NCBI RefSeq assembly: GCF_001517085.1
Contig: NZ_LRAC01000011.1
Coordinates: 1-64,000 of the forward strand
Reading direction: 5' to 3'
DNA length: 64,000 nucleotides
Source of the DNA: Paenibacillus sp. DMB5
GTDB lineage: Bacteria; Bacillota; Bacilli; Paenibacillales; Paenibacillaceae
Of the stretch, positions 55,719 through 64,000 are shown piece by piece (the first letter of the stretch is position 1; each line of letters starts with the position of its first letter). The position numbers and the translations under genes were made by a program. The notes beneath the pieces are model-generated. The model was not told where the DNA came from. It ran no database searches and worked only from the letters and a program-made list of their open reading frames with translations.

Positions 55719-56281
55719 TTAGAACTCAGTATAAATATCCGTATACTGATTATAATAATAAATTACGCGCTGCACGTAGTGCCGGGTCTCGCCAAACGGG
55801 ATATCCTTCACCGCAGCCTCTGTACCATCCCAGTCTCCTCCATCAAGCCAGCTCTGTACTTTGCCTGGGCCCGCATTGTATGCGGCGATCACAGCTGTCC
55901 GGTTGCCGTCAAATTGGCGGGACAGCGAGGAAAGATACCAGGTGCCCAGCTCGATATTGGCCGACGGCTCCTCTTTAAGCTCATCTAGCGATACATCAGG
56001 CAGCTTGGCCATTTCAAGCGCCCACTTGGCGGTATCCGGCATGAGCTGCATCAGTCCGAGGGCGCCTTTTTTGGATTCACGGCCCGTCTTGAAGTTGGTC
56101 TCCACACGGATAATCGCCGCGACCAGAAACGGATCGGTCTTATACGTGCTGCTGTGTTTGCGGATTTCGTCTTTATAATGAATCGGATAAAACCAGGACA
56201 TCCAGTTGGTTCCGAGAAACAGAATGGCGGTAAAGCCGATGAACAGCAAGAGCAGCACTCTTTTTTACGCAGCCAGCTCAT
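55719..56281 (-). pseudogene. Lytic transglycosylase (SLT) domain protein, frameshifted near the start
   Basis: The open frame to 56258 gives a membrane anchor (LLLLFIGFTAILFLG) and an SLT domain with catalytic Glu in IIRVETNFKTGRES and ALGLMQLMPDTAKWA, AYNAGPGKVQSWL and ETRHYVQRV. The natural start is ATG 56281 (MSWLRKK), which overlaps the coaE TGA by four bases. One more A in the A6 run (56261-56266) would join it as MSWLRKKRVLLLLF. Peptidoglycan cleavage at the membrane outer face. Confidence 0.88.
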
Positions 56282-56874
56282 AATAACCCCAGCCTGTCCC
56301 ACATAACGGCAACCTGCTGCTCAGTCTCGGCAAGCTCACCGCTGTTATCAATGATATAATCTGCTCTCGCGCGTTTCTCTTCAATGTCCATCTGAGCGTC
56401 CAGCCTTGCTGCAGCCTGTTCAGGGCTAAGTCCGTTACGCTCCATCAAGCGGGCAAGCTGCACCTCCCGGGGTACATACACAACCATAACTTTATCGAAC
56501 AGGCTGTCCAGCTTGGATTCATACAATAAAGGAATGTCTACAATAACCAGACGCTGCGTATCTTCCGCTTCAAGTGCATACATCTGGTCCTTGATTTCCT
56601 GGCGGATTGCAGGGTGGGTCAGACTGTTCAGTACCTGCAGGGCAGCGGGGTCGCTGAAGACGATCTCCCCCAGCGCAGCCCGGTTTAAGGTGCCGTCAGG
56701 CAGCAGGATTCCTTGGCCAAAATGTTCTACAGCAGCAGCCAGCACGGGATGTCCCGGGAGCATGACCCCTCTTGCGATGACATCGGCATCGACGAGTCGT
56801 GCTCCTTTTTGCACTAGCATTGCGGAGACGGTGCTTTTTCCGGATGCAATACCTCCGGTTAAGCCCATAATCAT
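56278..56874 (-). CDS. coaE: Dephospho-CoA kinase
   Basis: 198 residues, the usual length. P-loop GLTGGIASGKSTVSAML, the D-x-D DADVIARG motif, HPAIRQEI and the LID IVDIPLLYE-to-RNGLSPEQAAARL region are all present. It phosphorylates dephospho-CoA, the last step of coenzyme A synthesis. GAGGTGA precedes the start. It lies between ytaF and the SLT gene in the polA-mutM-ytaF-coaE order. Confidence 0.97.
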   Translation of the reverse strand: MIMGLTGGIASGKSTVSAMLVQKGARLVDADVIARGVMLPGHPVLAAAVEHFGQGILLPDGTLNRAALGEIVFSDPAALQVLNSLTHPAIRQEIKDQMYALEAEDTQRLVIVDIPLLYESKLDSLFDKVMVVYVPREVQLARLMERNGLSPEQAAARLDAQMDIEEKRARADYIIDNSGELAETEQQVAVMWDRLGLL

Positions 56875-56883
56875 GTACTCACC

Positions 56884-57633
56884 TCATAACAGCTTCATTA
56901 TTCCCATAGCAATTAATAATAACGCAGGCAGAGCGGCAGCATGCTTCATCCAGAAGCTTCCAGACAGTTTGAGACCGGTCTTCATTCCAAGCAGCAAAAA
57001 GGTACCACTGAACAGGGCAATCATCAGCGAAGTCCACACCGGGCTGAAGCCAAGCAGCGCAGCACCAAGCCCCGCGCCAAAAGCGTCCAGCGACAGCGCA
57101 ATCCCCAGAATCATCGCTTCCATTGAGGAGATGCTGCCGGAAGCATCCATGTCGGCGGAGGACGGTGTCCGCAGAATCTGAATAACTACACCCAGATGCC
57201 GCAGCTCCAAGGAGAAAACAGCGGACTTCTGCGGACCGGCTTCTCCGGCGTCTGCCGGCAGCTCCGTCAAGGCGCCTGCTTCAGTCTTAAGGCCGGATGT
57301 TGCAACCCCTCCCGATCTCTCAAGTGCGGCTTCCCTCTCCTCATCCTGCGGGCTCCGTTCCTTCTGAGTCAGCATCTGAATCAGCGACCAGCAGCCCATT
57401 AAGACGAGAATAACCGCTCCAATAATGGAGGCGGCATCCGGAGAGACAACCTTGGCTAAGAGTACACCGACCTGCATCGAGACACCAATGACAATCCCCG
57501 AACAGAGCGAGATAATCAGAATGGAGAGCAGCGGTATTTTCATTTTGCGTAATCCATATGTAATGCCTACACCAAAACCGTCCAAACTAAGCGCAAAAGC
57601 CAGAAGCAGCAGTGAAAACAATGGGCTGATCAC
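56884..57633 (-). CDS. ytaF: Sporulation membrane protein YtaF homologue
   Basis: 249 residues from GTG 57633; GGGAGGG lies 7 bases upstream. The N-terminal ISPLFSLLLLAFALSLDGFGVG and C-terminal IALSLDAFGAGLGAALLG are mirrored motifs of the MntP/YtaF family, with six membrane segments and a long acidic central loop (about 100-165). YtaF homologues are associated with sporulation; the ion, if any, is unknown. Confidence 0.93.
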   Translation of the reverse strand: MISPLFSLLLLAFALSLDGFGVGITYGLRKMKIPLLSILIISLCSGIVIGVSMQVGVLLAKVVSPDAASIIGAVILVLMGCWSLIQMLTQKERSPQDEEREAALERSGGVATSGLKTEAGALTELPADAGEAGPQKSAVFSLELRHLGVVIQILRTPSSADMDASGSISSMEAMILGIALSLDAFGAGLGAALLGFSPVWTSLMIALFSGTFLLLGMKTGLKLSGSFWMKHAAALPALLLIAMGIMKLL

Positions 57634-57810
57634 CCGCAATCCCTCCCGTGAAGAAACGGAAGCCATGAGGATGAAACCCTCCGGCTCCGTTTGCTTGTTT
57701 CAGCGTTCTTCACACAGTATATGGGCGGGACCGGCAGTCGGTTCCTGGGCTTTTGTGTCAGGCTGGACAGGTCTGGTGCATTTAAACAACGAAACGGATA
57801 AATCTCGTTC

Positions 57811-58659
57811 CTAACTTCTGCTTATAATAACGGTTAAAGGCTGGCAATTCGGGCAGATATGCGTGCCCCGGCCGCCTACGACGCTTTTCTCGATCAGGGT
57901 GCCGCAGGTTGTGCATGGCTGATCCTTACGGCCGTAAATGAGATGCTGCTGCTGATAGCTGCCGCTCTCACCCTGACCGTTAACATACGATTTAACCGAA
58001 GAGCCTCCGGCGTTCACCGCGTCCGTTAGCGTCGCCACAATCGCACTATGCAGCCGGTTCAGCTGCTCGTCCGAAAGTGACTTCGCCGTCTCCTCGGGGT
58101 GAATCCCCGCACGGTGCAGCGCCTCATCTACATAGATATTGCCGATGCCGACAATGTATTCCTGATTAAGCAGCAGCGGCTTGATTTTGGTATTCCGGCC
58201 TCCGACAATTTCCTTAAACCGCTCCGGCGTAAAAGAAACATCCAGCGGCTCCTGACCCAGCTTGTTCAGCGGCTTCAGCAGCAGATCCTCACCGGGATCA
58301 AACAGATGCATAGTCCCGAACTGGCGTACGTCCGTGTACCGCAGCTCGGTGCCGTCGGTAAAATGGAAAATAACATGAGTATGCTTGTCCAGCGGCTCAT
58401 CCTGCCGGTACAGCCCGTAACGGCCCTCCATCCGCAGATGGGAGACCATCACGAGTCCGTCCAGCAAAAACCGCAGAAACTTGCCTCTTCGCTCAACTGT
58501 AACAATGCTATGGCCTGCCAGCATGTTGGCAAAGGCCTGAGTATCGTCCGGACGCTGGATAATCCGCGGCAGCCGGACGGTGACGTGCTCTATCTTCTTG
58601 CCTGTAATTAAATCGTTAAGGGTTCTTCTGACTGTTTCAACTTCCGGTAATTCCGGCAT
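57811..58659 (-). CDS. mutM: Formamidopyrimidine-DNA glycosylase
   Basis: 282 residues. The catalytic N-terminal PELPEVETVRRTL (Pro-1 and Glu-2 after Met removal), Lys in the RRGKFLRF hairpin, helix-two-turn-helix, and the C-terminal zinc finger CTTC...CPNC are intact. It removes 8-oxoguanine and other oxidised purines in base-excision repair. GAGGTGA precedes the ATG. It follows polA. Confidence 0.98.
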   Translation of the reverse strand: MPELPEVETVRRTLNDLITGKKIEHVTVRLPRIIQRPDDTQAFANMLAGHSIVTVERRGKFLRFLLDGLVMVSHLRMEGRYGLYRQDEPLDKHTHVIFHFTDGTELRYTDVRQFGTMHLFDPGEDLLLKPLNKLGQEPLDVSFTPERFKEIVGGRNTKIKPLLLNQEYIVGIGNIYVDEALHRAGIHPEETAKSLSDEQLNRLHSAIVATLTDAVNAGGSSVKSYVNGQGESGSYQQQHLIYGRKDQPCTTCGTLIEKSVVGGRGTHICPNCQPLTVIISRS

Positions 58660-58710
58660 AATGACTCACCTCTACACCATTATAACGGATATAGACAAGC
58701 AGCGGGGAGT

Positions 58711-61380
58711 CTATTTCGCCTCATACCAGTTACTTCCATAACTTACCTCCGCCTTTAGCGGCACAGACAGCTCGAGTGCTCCGGCCATAACCTCAGGCAC
58801 CAGCTGCTTCATCAGCTCCAGCTCATCCTCCGGCACCTCAAACACAAGCTCATCGTGCACCTGCAGCAGCATACGGCTCTTCAGTCCGCGTTCAAACAGC
58901 GCTTTATCCATATGCACCATAGCCAGCTTGATAATATCTGCAGCCGTTCCCTGAATCGGTGTATTCATGGCAGTACGTTCGGCAAAAGAGCGCAAATTAA
59001 AGTTTTTGGCATTAATCTCCGGCAGATAGCGGCGGCGCTCCAGCAGTGTGGTCACATAGCCCTGCTTACGGGCATCCTGCACAATATCATCCATATACTT
59101 GCGCACGCCCTGGAAGACCTCGAAATACTGCTCGATAAACTGAGCCGCTTCCTTACGCGGAATGTTCAGGTTCTGGGACAGCCCGTAATCACTGATGCCA
59201 TATACTATCCCGAAGTTAACCGCCTTGGCAGAACGGCGCATGTTACTGTCCACCTGATCCGCTGTTACGCCGAATACATCCATCGCTGTCTTGGTGTGAA
59301 TGTCCATATCTTCCAGAAAAGCTTCCTTCATCCGCTCATCGCCGGAGATATGGGCCAGCACACGCAGCTCGATCTGCGAATAGTCAGCCGCGAGAATCGA
59401 CCAGCCGGGCTCGGACGGCACAAAAATCTTACGCAGCTTGCGGCCTTCCTCCAGCCGGATCGGGATATTCTGCAGGTTCGGGAACTGGCTGCTGAGCCGT
59501 CCTGTAGCCGCAATCGTCTGCCGGTAGAAGGTATGCACCTTACCGGTCTGTTCCGAAATTTCTTTGAGCAAACCTTCTACATAGGTGGACTGGAGCTTGG
59601 CAATTGTGCGGTACTGCAGAATCAGGCGCACCACATCATGATAAGGAGCCAGCTTCTCCAGTACTTCTGCATCTGTAGAGTAGCCTGTTTTGGTCTTCTT
59701 CACGACAGGCAATCCCAGCTTCACAAACAGGATTTCACCAAGCTGCTTTGGCGAGTTGAGGTTAAATTCGGTGCCGCAGATCTCATAAATTTCCGCAACC
59801 AGCGACGCAATCTGAGCCTCGAACTCTTTGCCCAGCTCTTTAAGCTCCTCTTTGTTAACAGCAATCCCTTGCTTCTCCATGTCAGCCAAAATCCGCGACA
59901 GCGGCATTTCCAGATCCTCAAACAATCCGGTCATTGCCGTCTCCTGCAGCTCCTGCTGCTGCTTCTCCACAATCCCTAGCACCGTCGCGCTCTTGCGGGC
60001 TACGTGGTTACCCAGAATGTCCAGCTCGGGGATTTTGTATTTGGCTCCCTTGCCAAACACATCCTCATCCGGTGACAGGCGGGGCAGACCGTACTTGGAG
60101 GTAAGATCATTCAGGTTCTGATTTGCTTCTGTCGGGTCCAGCAGATAGGCGGCAAGCTGCACATCATTGGCTGCTCCGGCAAAAGCAATCCCCTGCCAGT
60201 GCAGGGCGAGGTCAGCGCGGTGCAGGTCGTAGCCGCTCTTCGGCGCCTTGCTGTCACCCAGCCAGTCACGCAGTGGTGCAGCTGCCGGATTCTGCAACAG
60301 GGCAAACGGCACGTAATAATGCTGCTCCGGCGAAGACAGGCCGATACCAATTACCTCCGAGCGATGCGGATTCTCCCCGCTCGTCTCCACATGCAGGGCA
60401 GAAATTCCCGGGAGTGCGTCAATCAGCGCTTTCAGCCCGTCTTCTCCTACAATTGTAATATCCAGCTCAGCCGCTTCAGCAGCCTCAACCGCCGGATCAC
60501 CACCGGCTGAGCCGGAATAGGCGCTCAGCGACAGCCGCTCCATCAGGGACTTGAATTCCAGCTTCGCCAGTGCAGGCCCGGCTGTATCCCGGTTAATCCC
60601 CGCGAAGGACATATCCTCCCAGGCATGTTCAAGCGGAACCTCGCGGTAGATCGTCGCCAGCTTCTTGCTCATAACTGCACTGTCCGCATGCTCCTCCAGC
60701 TTCTCTTTCATCTTGCCTTTAAGCTCTCCGGTTCCGGCCAGCACGCCTTCTACTGAACCGAATTGGTGCAGCAGCTTGAGCGCCGTTTTTTCACCCACCC
60801 CAGGCACCCCTGGAATATTATCACTCGCATCGCCCATCAGGCCCTTCAGGTCAATAATCTGCTCAGGCGTCAAATCGTATTTCTCGCGGATCTGCTGCGG
60901 CCCGTACAGCTCCACCTCAGTTACGCCCTTGCGCACAAGCGCAATGGTTGTATGCTCCGAGGCCAGCTGCAGCATATCCTTGTCCCCGGATACAATCATC
61001 ACTTCACGTCCGGCAGCGTCTGCCTCGCGTGAAATACTTCCGATAATATCATCAGCCTCATAACCGCTGATTTCGAACTGCGGCACACCAAGGTCGCGCA
61101 GCAGGTCCTTCAGCAGCGGAAATTGCTCAGACAGCTCCGGCGGCGTCTTTTGCCGGCCGCCTTTATAATCCTCATATCCTTCGTGCCGGAACGTAATTTT
61201 ACCTGCATCAAACGCTACGATCAGATGGCTTGGTTTATGTTCTTCAATTAAACGCAGCAGCATGGTTGTAAAGCCGTATACGGCGTTCGTCTGCTGCCCG
61301 GCTGTATTTGTCAGCGGCGGCATCGCAAAAAACGCGCGGTAAATAATATTGTTTCCGTCTATAAGTATCAACTTGTCCAC
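58711..61380 (-). CDS. polA: DNA polymerase I
   Basis: 889 residues from GTG 61380. The N-terminal 5'-exonuclease has LIDGNNIIYRAFF and VSGDKDMLQL. The 3'-exonuclease fold lacks the usual acidic metal ligands, as in many Firmicute Pol I proteins, so proofreading is probably absent. The polymerase shows DYSQIELRVLAH, the fingers helix RRSAKAVNFGIVYG and the palm motif QVHDELVFE. GAGGTG precedes it. It begins the polA-mutM-ytaF-coaE block. Confidence 0.98.
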   Translation of the reverse strand: MDKLILIDGNNIIYRAFFAMPPLTNTAGQQTNAVYGFTTMLLRLIEEHKPSHLIVAFDAGKITFRHEGYEDYKGGRQKTPPELSEQFPLLKDLLRDLGVPQFEISGYEADDIIGSISREADAAGREVMIVSGDKDMLQLASEHTTIALVRKGVTEVELYGPQQIREKYDLTPEQIIDLKGLMGDASDNIPGVPGVGEKTALKLLHQFGSVEGVLAGTGELKGKMKEKLEEHADSAVMSKKLATIYREVPLEHAWEDMSFAGINRDTAGPALAKLEFKSLMERLSLSAYSGSAGGDPAVEAAEAAELDITIVGEDGLKALIDALPGISALHVETSGENPHRSEVIGIGLSSPEQHYYVPFALLQNPAAAPLRDWLGDSKAPKSGYDLHRADLALHWQGIAFAGAANDVQLAAYLLDPTEANQNLNDLTSKYGLPRLSPDEDVFGKGAKYKIPELDILGNHVARKSATVLGIVEKQQQELQETAMTGLFEDLEMPLSRILADMEKQGIAVNKEELKELGKEFEAQIASLVAEIYEICGTEFNLNSPKQLGEILFVKLGLPVVKKTKTGYSTDAEVLEKLAPYHDVVRLILQYRTIAKLQSTYVEGLLKEISEQTGKVHTFYRQTIAATGRLSSQFPNLQNIPIRLEEGRKLRKIFVPSEPGWSILAADYSQIELRVLAHISGDERMKEAFLEDMDIHTKTAMDVFGVTADQVDSNMRRSAKAVNFGIVYGISDYGLSQNLNIPRKEAAQFIEQYFEVFQGVRKYMDDIVQDARKQGYVTTLLERRRYLPEINAKNFNLRSFAERTAMNTPIQGTAADIIKLAMVHMDKALFERGLKSRMLLQVHDELVFEVPEDELELMKQLVPEVMAGALELSVPLKAEVSYGSNWYEAK

Positions 61381-61547
61381 TGTAGCACCTCGCCTTTTTC
61401 TTGCTTACTTCTTACATCTTACCATATGCCCTGCACCAAAATGAACCAAAGCGCACGAATCGCGCTGCGTCAAGGCATATTCCCGCATGAAATGCAGGAT
61501 TGCCAATCTTCACCTGCTTGAAACGGATAATATCTTATATTCCTATC

Positions 61548-61583
61548 AAAAAAACAGCAACCCGCCATAGGGGGTTGCTGTTT
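61548..61583 (-). terminator. Terminator of phoU
   Basis: AAACAGCAACCC pairs with GGGTTGCTGTTT (61552-61583); on the minus strand it is followed by TTTTTGATAGG. The rest of 61381-61639 holds nothing else recognisable. Confidence 0.9.
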
Positions 61584-61639
61584 GGGTATTGCTTCATTCT
61601 ACTGATTCAAATCCGGACGTTTGCCGGTTACGAGATACA

Positions 61640-62257
61640 CTACGCTTTCACCAATGTTGGTCGCATGGTCAGCAATCCGCTCGATGTAACGGCGACCAGG
61701 GTCAGCAGCATCGCCTGGTTCAGGGATTCCGGCTTCTCAACCATATAAGCGTACAGCTCATTGATGGTAGCGCTGTACAGGCCGTCAACCTGATCATCAT
61801 CCTGGGCCATTTTATAAGCCAGATCGGTATTTTCATCCAGGTAGGATTGAATCGCTTCGGTGATCATCACCGACACAATCTCAGCCATGCGCGGAATGTC
61901 AACCAGCGGCTTAATCAGTGTCTGCCCCTGAATACGCATCGTTACCTTTGCCACATCCAATGCCAGATCGCCCATACGCTCAAGGTCACTGGAGATTTTG
62001 AAGGCAACAATAATGCGGCGCAGATCCTTGGCTACAGGCTGCTGGGTAATAATCAGACGGGAACCGATTTCCATAATCCGGTCTTCCATCGCATTAAGGC
62101 GCAAATCCGCCTTTACAATTTCCTGTGCGCGTACAATATCAAGCGTCTGCAAGGCAACAATCGCACCTTCCAGTGCATCAATTACGTGTTCGCCCATTTG
62201 CTGCAGCAGGCTGCGCAGTTCTTCCAGATCTTTGTCGAATTCTTTTCTGCGAATCAT
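61640..62257 (-). CDS. phoU: Phosphate-specific transport regulator PhoU
   Basis: 205 residues from ATG 62257, after GAGGAGGAG; the frame to 62284 is not needed. Two PhoU three-helix repeats are visible, each with the E/D-x3-R/D-x-G-D-x-A motif: RRIIVAFKISSDLERMGDLALDVAK and the matching C-terminal helices. PhoU links PstB state to PhoR and dampens Pho signalling. It follows pstB by 69 bases. Confidence 0.95.
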   Translation of the reverse strand: MIRRKEFDKDLEELRSLLQQMGEHVIDALEGAIVALQTLDIVRAQEIVKADLRLNAMEDRIMEIGSRLIITQQPVAKDLRRIIVAFKISSDLERMGDLALDVAKVTMRIQGQTLIKPLVDIPRMAEIVSVMITEAIQSYLDENTDLAYKMAQDDDQVDGLYSATINELYAYMVEKPESLNQAMLLTLVAVTSSGLLTMRPTLVKA

Positions 62258-62326
62258 AATAAAAGAGCTCCTCCTCAAAAACATATGGTCAGCCTGAAAA
62301 TCCAGGAACGGGTCCCCGTAAGGATA

Positions 62327-63082
62327 TTAACCGAAGCGTCCGGAGATGTAGTCTTCTGTGCGGGAGTCCTTCGGATTTGAGAACAGCATCTCTGTATCCG
62401 CAGCTTCCACGATTACACCATTCAGGAAAAATACAGTCCGTCCTGAAACACGTGCAGCCTGGTGCATGTTGTGTGTAACCATTACAATCGTGTATTTGCT
62501 GCGAAGCTCCTGCACCAGTTCCTCTATCTTGAGGGTGGAGACAGGGTCAAGAGCCGAGGTTGCCTCATCCATCAGCAGAATATCAGGCTGGACGGCAAGC
62601 GCCCTGGCAATGCACAGACGCTGCTGCTGTCCGCCGGACAGGCTGAGTGCAGACTTTTTCAGGAAATCCTTGACTTCCTCCCAGAGGGCGGACTGGCGGA
62701 GGCTCTGCTCCACAATCTCATCAAGCTCCTGCTTGGAGCGGGTGCCGTGCAGACGCGGGCCGTAAGCCACATTGTCGTAGATCGACTTCGGAAAAGGATT
62801 GGGCTGCTGGAATACCATGCCGACCTGCTTGCGGAGGCTTTCCACTTCCACTTCGTCGCTGTAAATATTTTTGCCGCCGATGTTCACTTTACCTTCAATG
62901 CGTGTTCCGGGAATCATGTCGTTCATACGGTTTAGGGTGCGCAGGAGGGTGGATTTACCACAGCCGGATGGACCGATAAATGCGGTCACCTGTTTCTCCG
63001 GAATCTGCAGATCCACGTTCTTCAATGCGTGAAATGACTCATAGTAGAGATCAAGCTTCTCTATGTCAATGATGGATTTCAT
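62327..63082 (-). CDS. pstB: Phosphate ABC transporter ATP-binding protein PstB
   Basis: 251 residues from ATG 63082 ([14 protein letters not shown]); AAGGAG lies 12 bases upstream. [16 protein letters not shown] (Walker A), [16 protein letters not shown] (signature) and [13 protein letters not shown] are typical of PstB. It energises high-affinity phosphate uptake, but its pstS, pstC and pstA partners are not in this window. It begins a Pho-box-controlled unit with phoU. Confidence 0.96.
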   Translation of the reverse strand: MKSIIDIEKLDLYYESFHALKNVDLQIPEKQVTAFIGPSGCGKSTLLRTLNRMNDMIPGTRIEGKVNIGGKNIYSDEVEVESLRKQVGMVFQQPNPFPKSIYDNVAYGPRLHGTRSKQELDEIVEQSLRQSALWEEVKDFLKKSALSLSGGQQQRLCIARALAVQPDILLMDEATSALDPVSTLKIEELVQELRSKYTIVMVTHNMHQAARVSGRTVFFLNGVIVEAADTEMLFSNPKDSRTEDYISGRFG

Positions 63083-63135
63083 GTGTTTTGGCAGTCTCCT
63101 TCTCATCATCTTCGTTCCCAATGATAAGCTTTTAG

Positions 63136-63174
63136 TGTAAATAGAGTTGAAGAGAAATGTTAACGCAGTGTAAA
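63136..63174 (-). promoter_or_regulatory. Four PhoP-binding (Pho-box) repeats
   Basis: On the minus strand TTTACA, TTAACA, CTTCAA and TTTACA occur at exact 11-base spacing (63174 to 63136), matching TT(A/T/C)A(C/T)A repeats bound by PhoP. They lie directly upstream of pstB, so PhoP activation of pstB-phoU is likely. Confidence 0.8.
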
Positions 63175-63257
63175 ATCACAGAGACCTGTTATGATTCATC
63201 TCACAAAATTGTAATGATATTGTTCATTTTTCTTTCAATTTTTATGTACATTTTTCA

Positions 63258-63300
63258 ATATTGAAAAGAACACCGTCATGTTAAATGACCGGTGCTCTTT
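63258..63300 (-). terminator. Terminator of phoP
   Basis: AAAGAGCACCGGTCAT pairs with ATGACGGTGTTCTTTT across the phoP stop codon; the minus tail is TCAATATT. Confidence 0.75.
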
Positions 63301-64000
63301 TTTTGTTTACGACCAGCTTGTAGCCTACGCCGCGGATTGAATCAATATGGACGGATTCCGGATCGAGTTCCAGCTTCTTGCGCAATGAGCTGACATGGAC
63401 ATCCACCGTACGCTGCCCGCCGATATAATCAAACCCCCAGACGGCATTCATCAGGTCATCGCGGGTCAGCACGACCCCCGGCTTGCGTGCCAGATACAGC
63501 AGCACCTCAAACTCCTTCGGCCGCAGGTTAATGCTGTGTCCGCCCAGTGAAACCTCATACCGTTCAGGATAAATTTCAAGCTGTCCCAAAATGATAGTTG
63601 AGGCGGACGCCGGTGTTTCTGCCGGAATCTCCTCTGTTACCCCGGAAATCCGGCGGAGTACAGCGCTGACTCTGGCGAGCAGCTCCGATACGCCGAACGG
63701 CTTCGTAATGTAGTCATCAGCGCCGGATTTCAGGCCTCGTACTACATCCTCTTCGGCATTTTTGGCTGTCAGCACAATAACAGGCGTACGGATGCCCTGA
63801 CCGCGGAGCTTGTCGAGGATATCGATCCCGTTCATACCGGGCAGCATCAGATCCAGTACGATCAGATCAAAAGGTTCTCTAGTCGCACGGTCGTATCCTG
63901 CCGTTCCATGATCCTCCACTGTCACCTCATAGCCTTCCTGCGTCAGATTATAGGACAGCAGCCGGGCCAGCGTCGGTTCGTCTTCAATGACCAGCAATCG
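63281..64000 (-). CDS. phoP: Response regulator PhoP (5' end beyond the window)
   Basis: OmpR/PhoB-type regulator: receiver LLVIEDEPTLARLL with the acceptor Asp in LIVLDLMLPGMNG, and C-terminal winged helix INLRPKEFEVLLYLARKPG with GQRTVDVHVSSLRKKL. The first codons lie beyond 64000, where the frame still reads R-L-L-V-I-E-D. It is the master regulator of phosphate starvation and probably binds the Pho boxes upstream of pstB. Its usual partner, phoR, is absent downstream, where a terminator intervenes. Confidence 0.93.
   Translation of the reverse strand, partial: RLLVIEDEPTLARLLSYNLTQEGYEVTVEDHGTAGYDRATREPFDLIVLDLMLPGMNGIDILDKLRGQGIRTPVIVLTAKNAEEDVVRGLKSGADDYITKPFGVSELLARVSAVLRRISGVTEEIPAETPASASTIILGQLEIYPERYEVSLGGHSINLRPKEFEVLLYLARKPGVVLTRDDLMNAVWGFDYIGGQRTVDVHVSSLRKKLELDPESVHIDSIRGVGYKLVVNKKRAPVI

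Overview
The window looks like chromosome from an endospore-forming, plant- or soil-associated member of the Paenibacillaceae, most likely Paenibacillus. The evidence is moderate GC, AGGAGG-type ribosome binding sites, an alpha/beta SASP gene, a ytaF homologue, a copper-amine-oxidase-stalk protein, a giant SLH-anchored pectate lyase, and the Firmicute order polA-mutM-ytaF-coaE-nrdR. This is inference from content; no 16S gene is present. I see no integrase, transposase, prophage or CRISPR array.

Layout. 0-0.4 kb: two families of ~51/52-bp tandem repeats. 0.5-5.6 kb: a multi-PAS hybrid histidine kinase, an Hpt module split from it by a frameshift, and a REC-HD-GYP cyclic-di-GMP phosphodiesterase. 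5.8-12.9 kb: acetyltransferase, WYL regulator, UbiD-type decarboxylase, secreted protein, flavin monooxygenase-like protein and a decayed gene. 13-14.9 kb: a Lys/Ala-repeat small protein divergent from an unexported S8 protease. 14.95-16.9 kb: an AT-rich island with a possible immunity-like protein and two membrane proteins. 17-33.3 kb: assorted enzymes and regulators, including a nucleotidyltransferase/UvrA-family operon and a coupled DUF1801/phosphoesterase/small Cys-rich ORF operon. 34.3-40.0 kb: the SLH-anchored PL9 pectate lyase. 41-46 kb: FMN-binding protein with an in-frame TAG, CDP-alcohol phosphatidyltransferase and luciferase-like monooxygenase. 45.2-48.4 kb: a Fur-box-controlled Fe-siderophore ABC transporter. 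49.1-51.3 kb: a PL11 rhamnogalacturonan lyase. 51.5-54.5 kb: amino-acid permease, a nuclease-like/winged-helix protein behind a leader terminator, repeats and tRNAs. 54.8-64 kb: nrdR, ssp, an SLT protein, coaE, ytaF, mutM, polA, phoU, pstB (with Pho boxes) and phoP running off the edge.

How genes work together. Surface PL9 and unexported PL11 could form a two-step pectin/rhamnogalacturonan system. The kinase-Hpt-HD-GYP set is a phosphorelay that should end in cyclic-di-GMP turnover. The phoP, Pho-box pstB-phoU and polA-mutM-coaE-nrdR block is the conserved phosphate/DNA-maintenance neighbourhood, with phoR missing from its usual place.

Caution. At least seven otherwise conserved genes carry a single small indel (near 2.2, 18.0, 26.3, 38.4, 47.3, 49.0 and 56.3 kb). 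One more carries a nonsense codon and one is badly decayed. The density and the repeat-tract sites suggest uncorrected sequencing errors for some of these, so broken genes are annotated over their full inferred extent. I found no clearly new defence or biosynthetic system. The best candidates for something undescribed are the attenuator-like leader before the nuclease-like regulator (53.0-53.8 kb), the 54-residue Cys-rich coupled ORF (25.7 kb), and the two-copy 185-bp foldback repeat.
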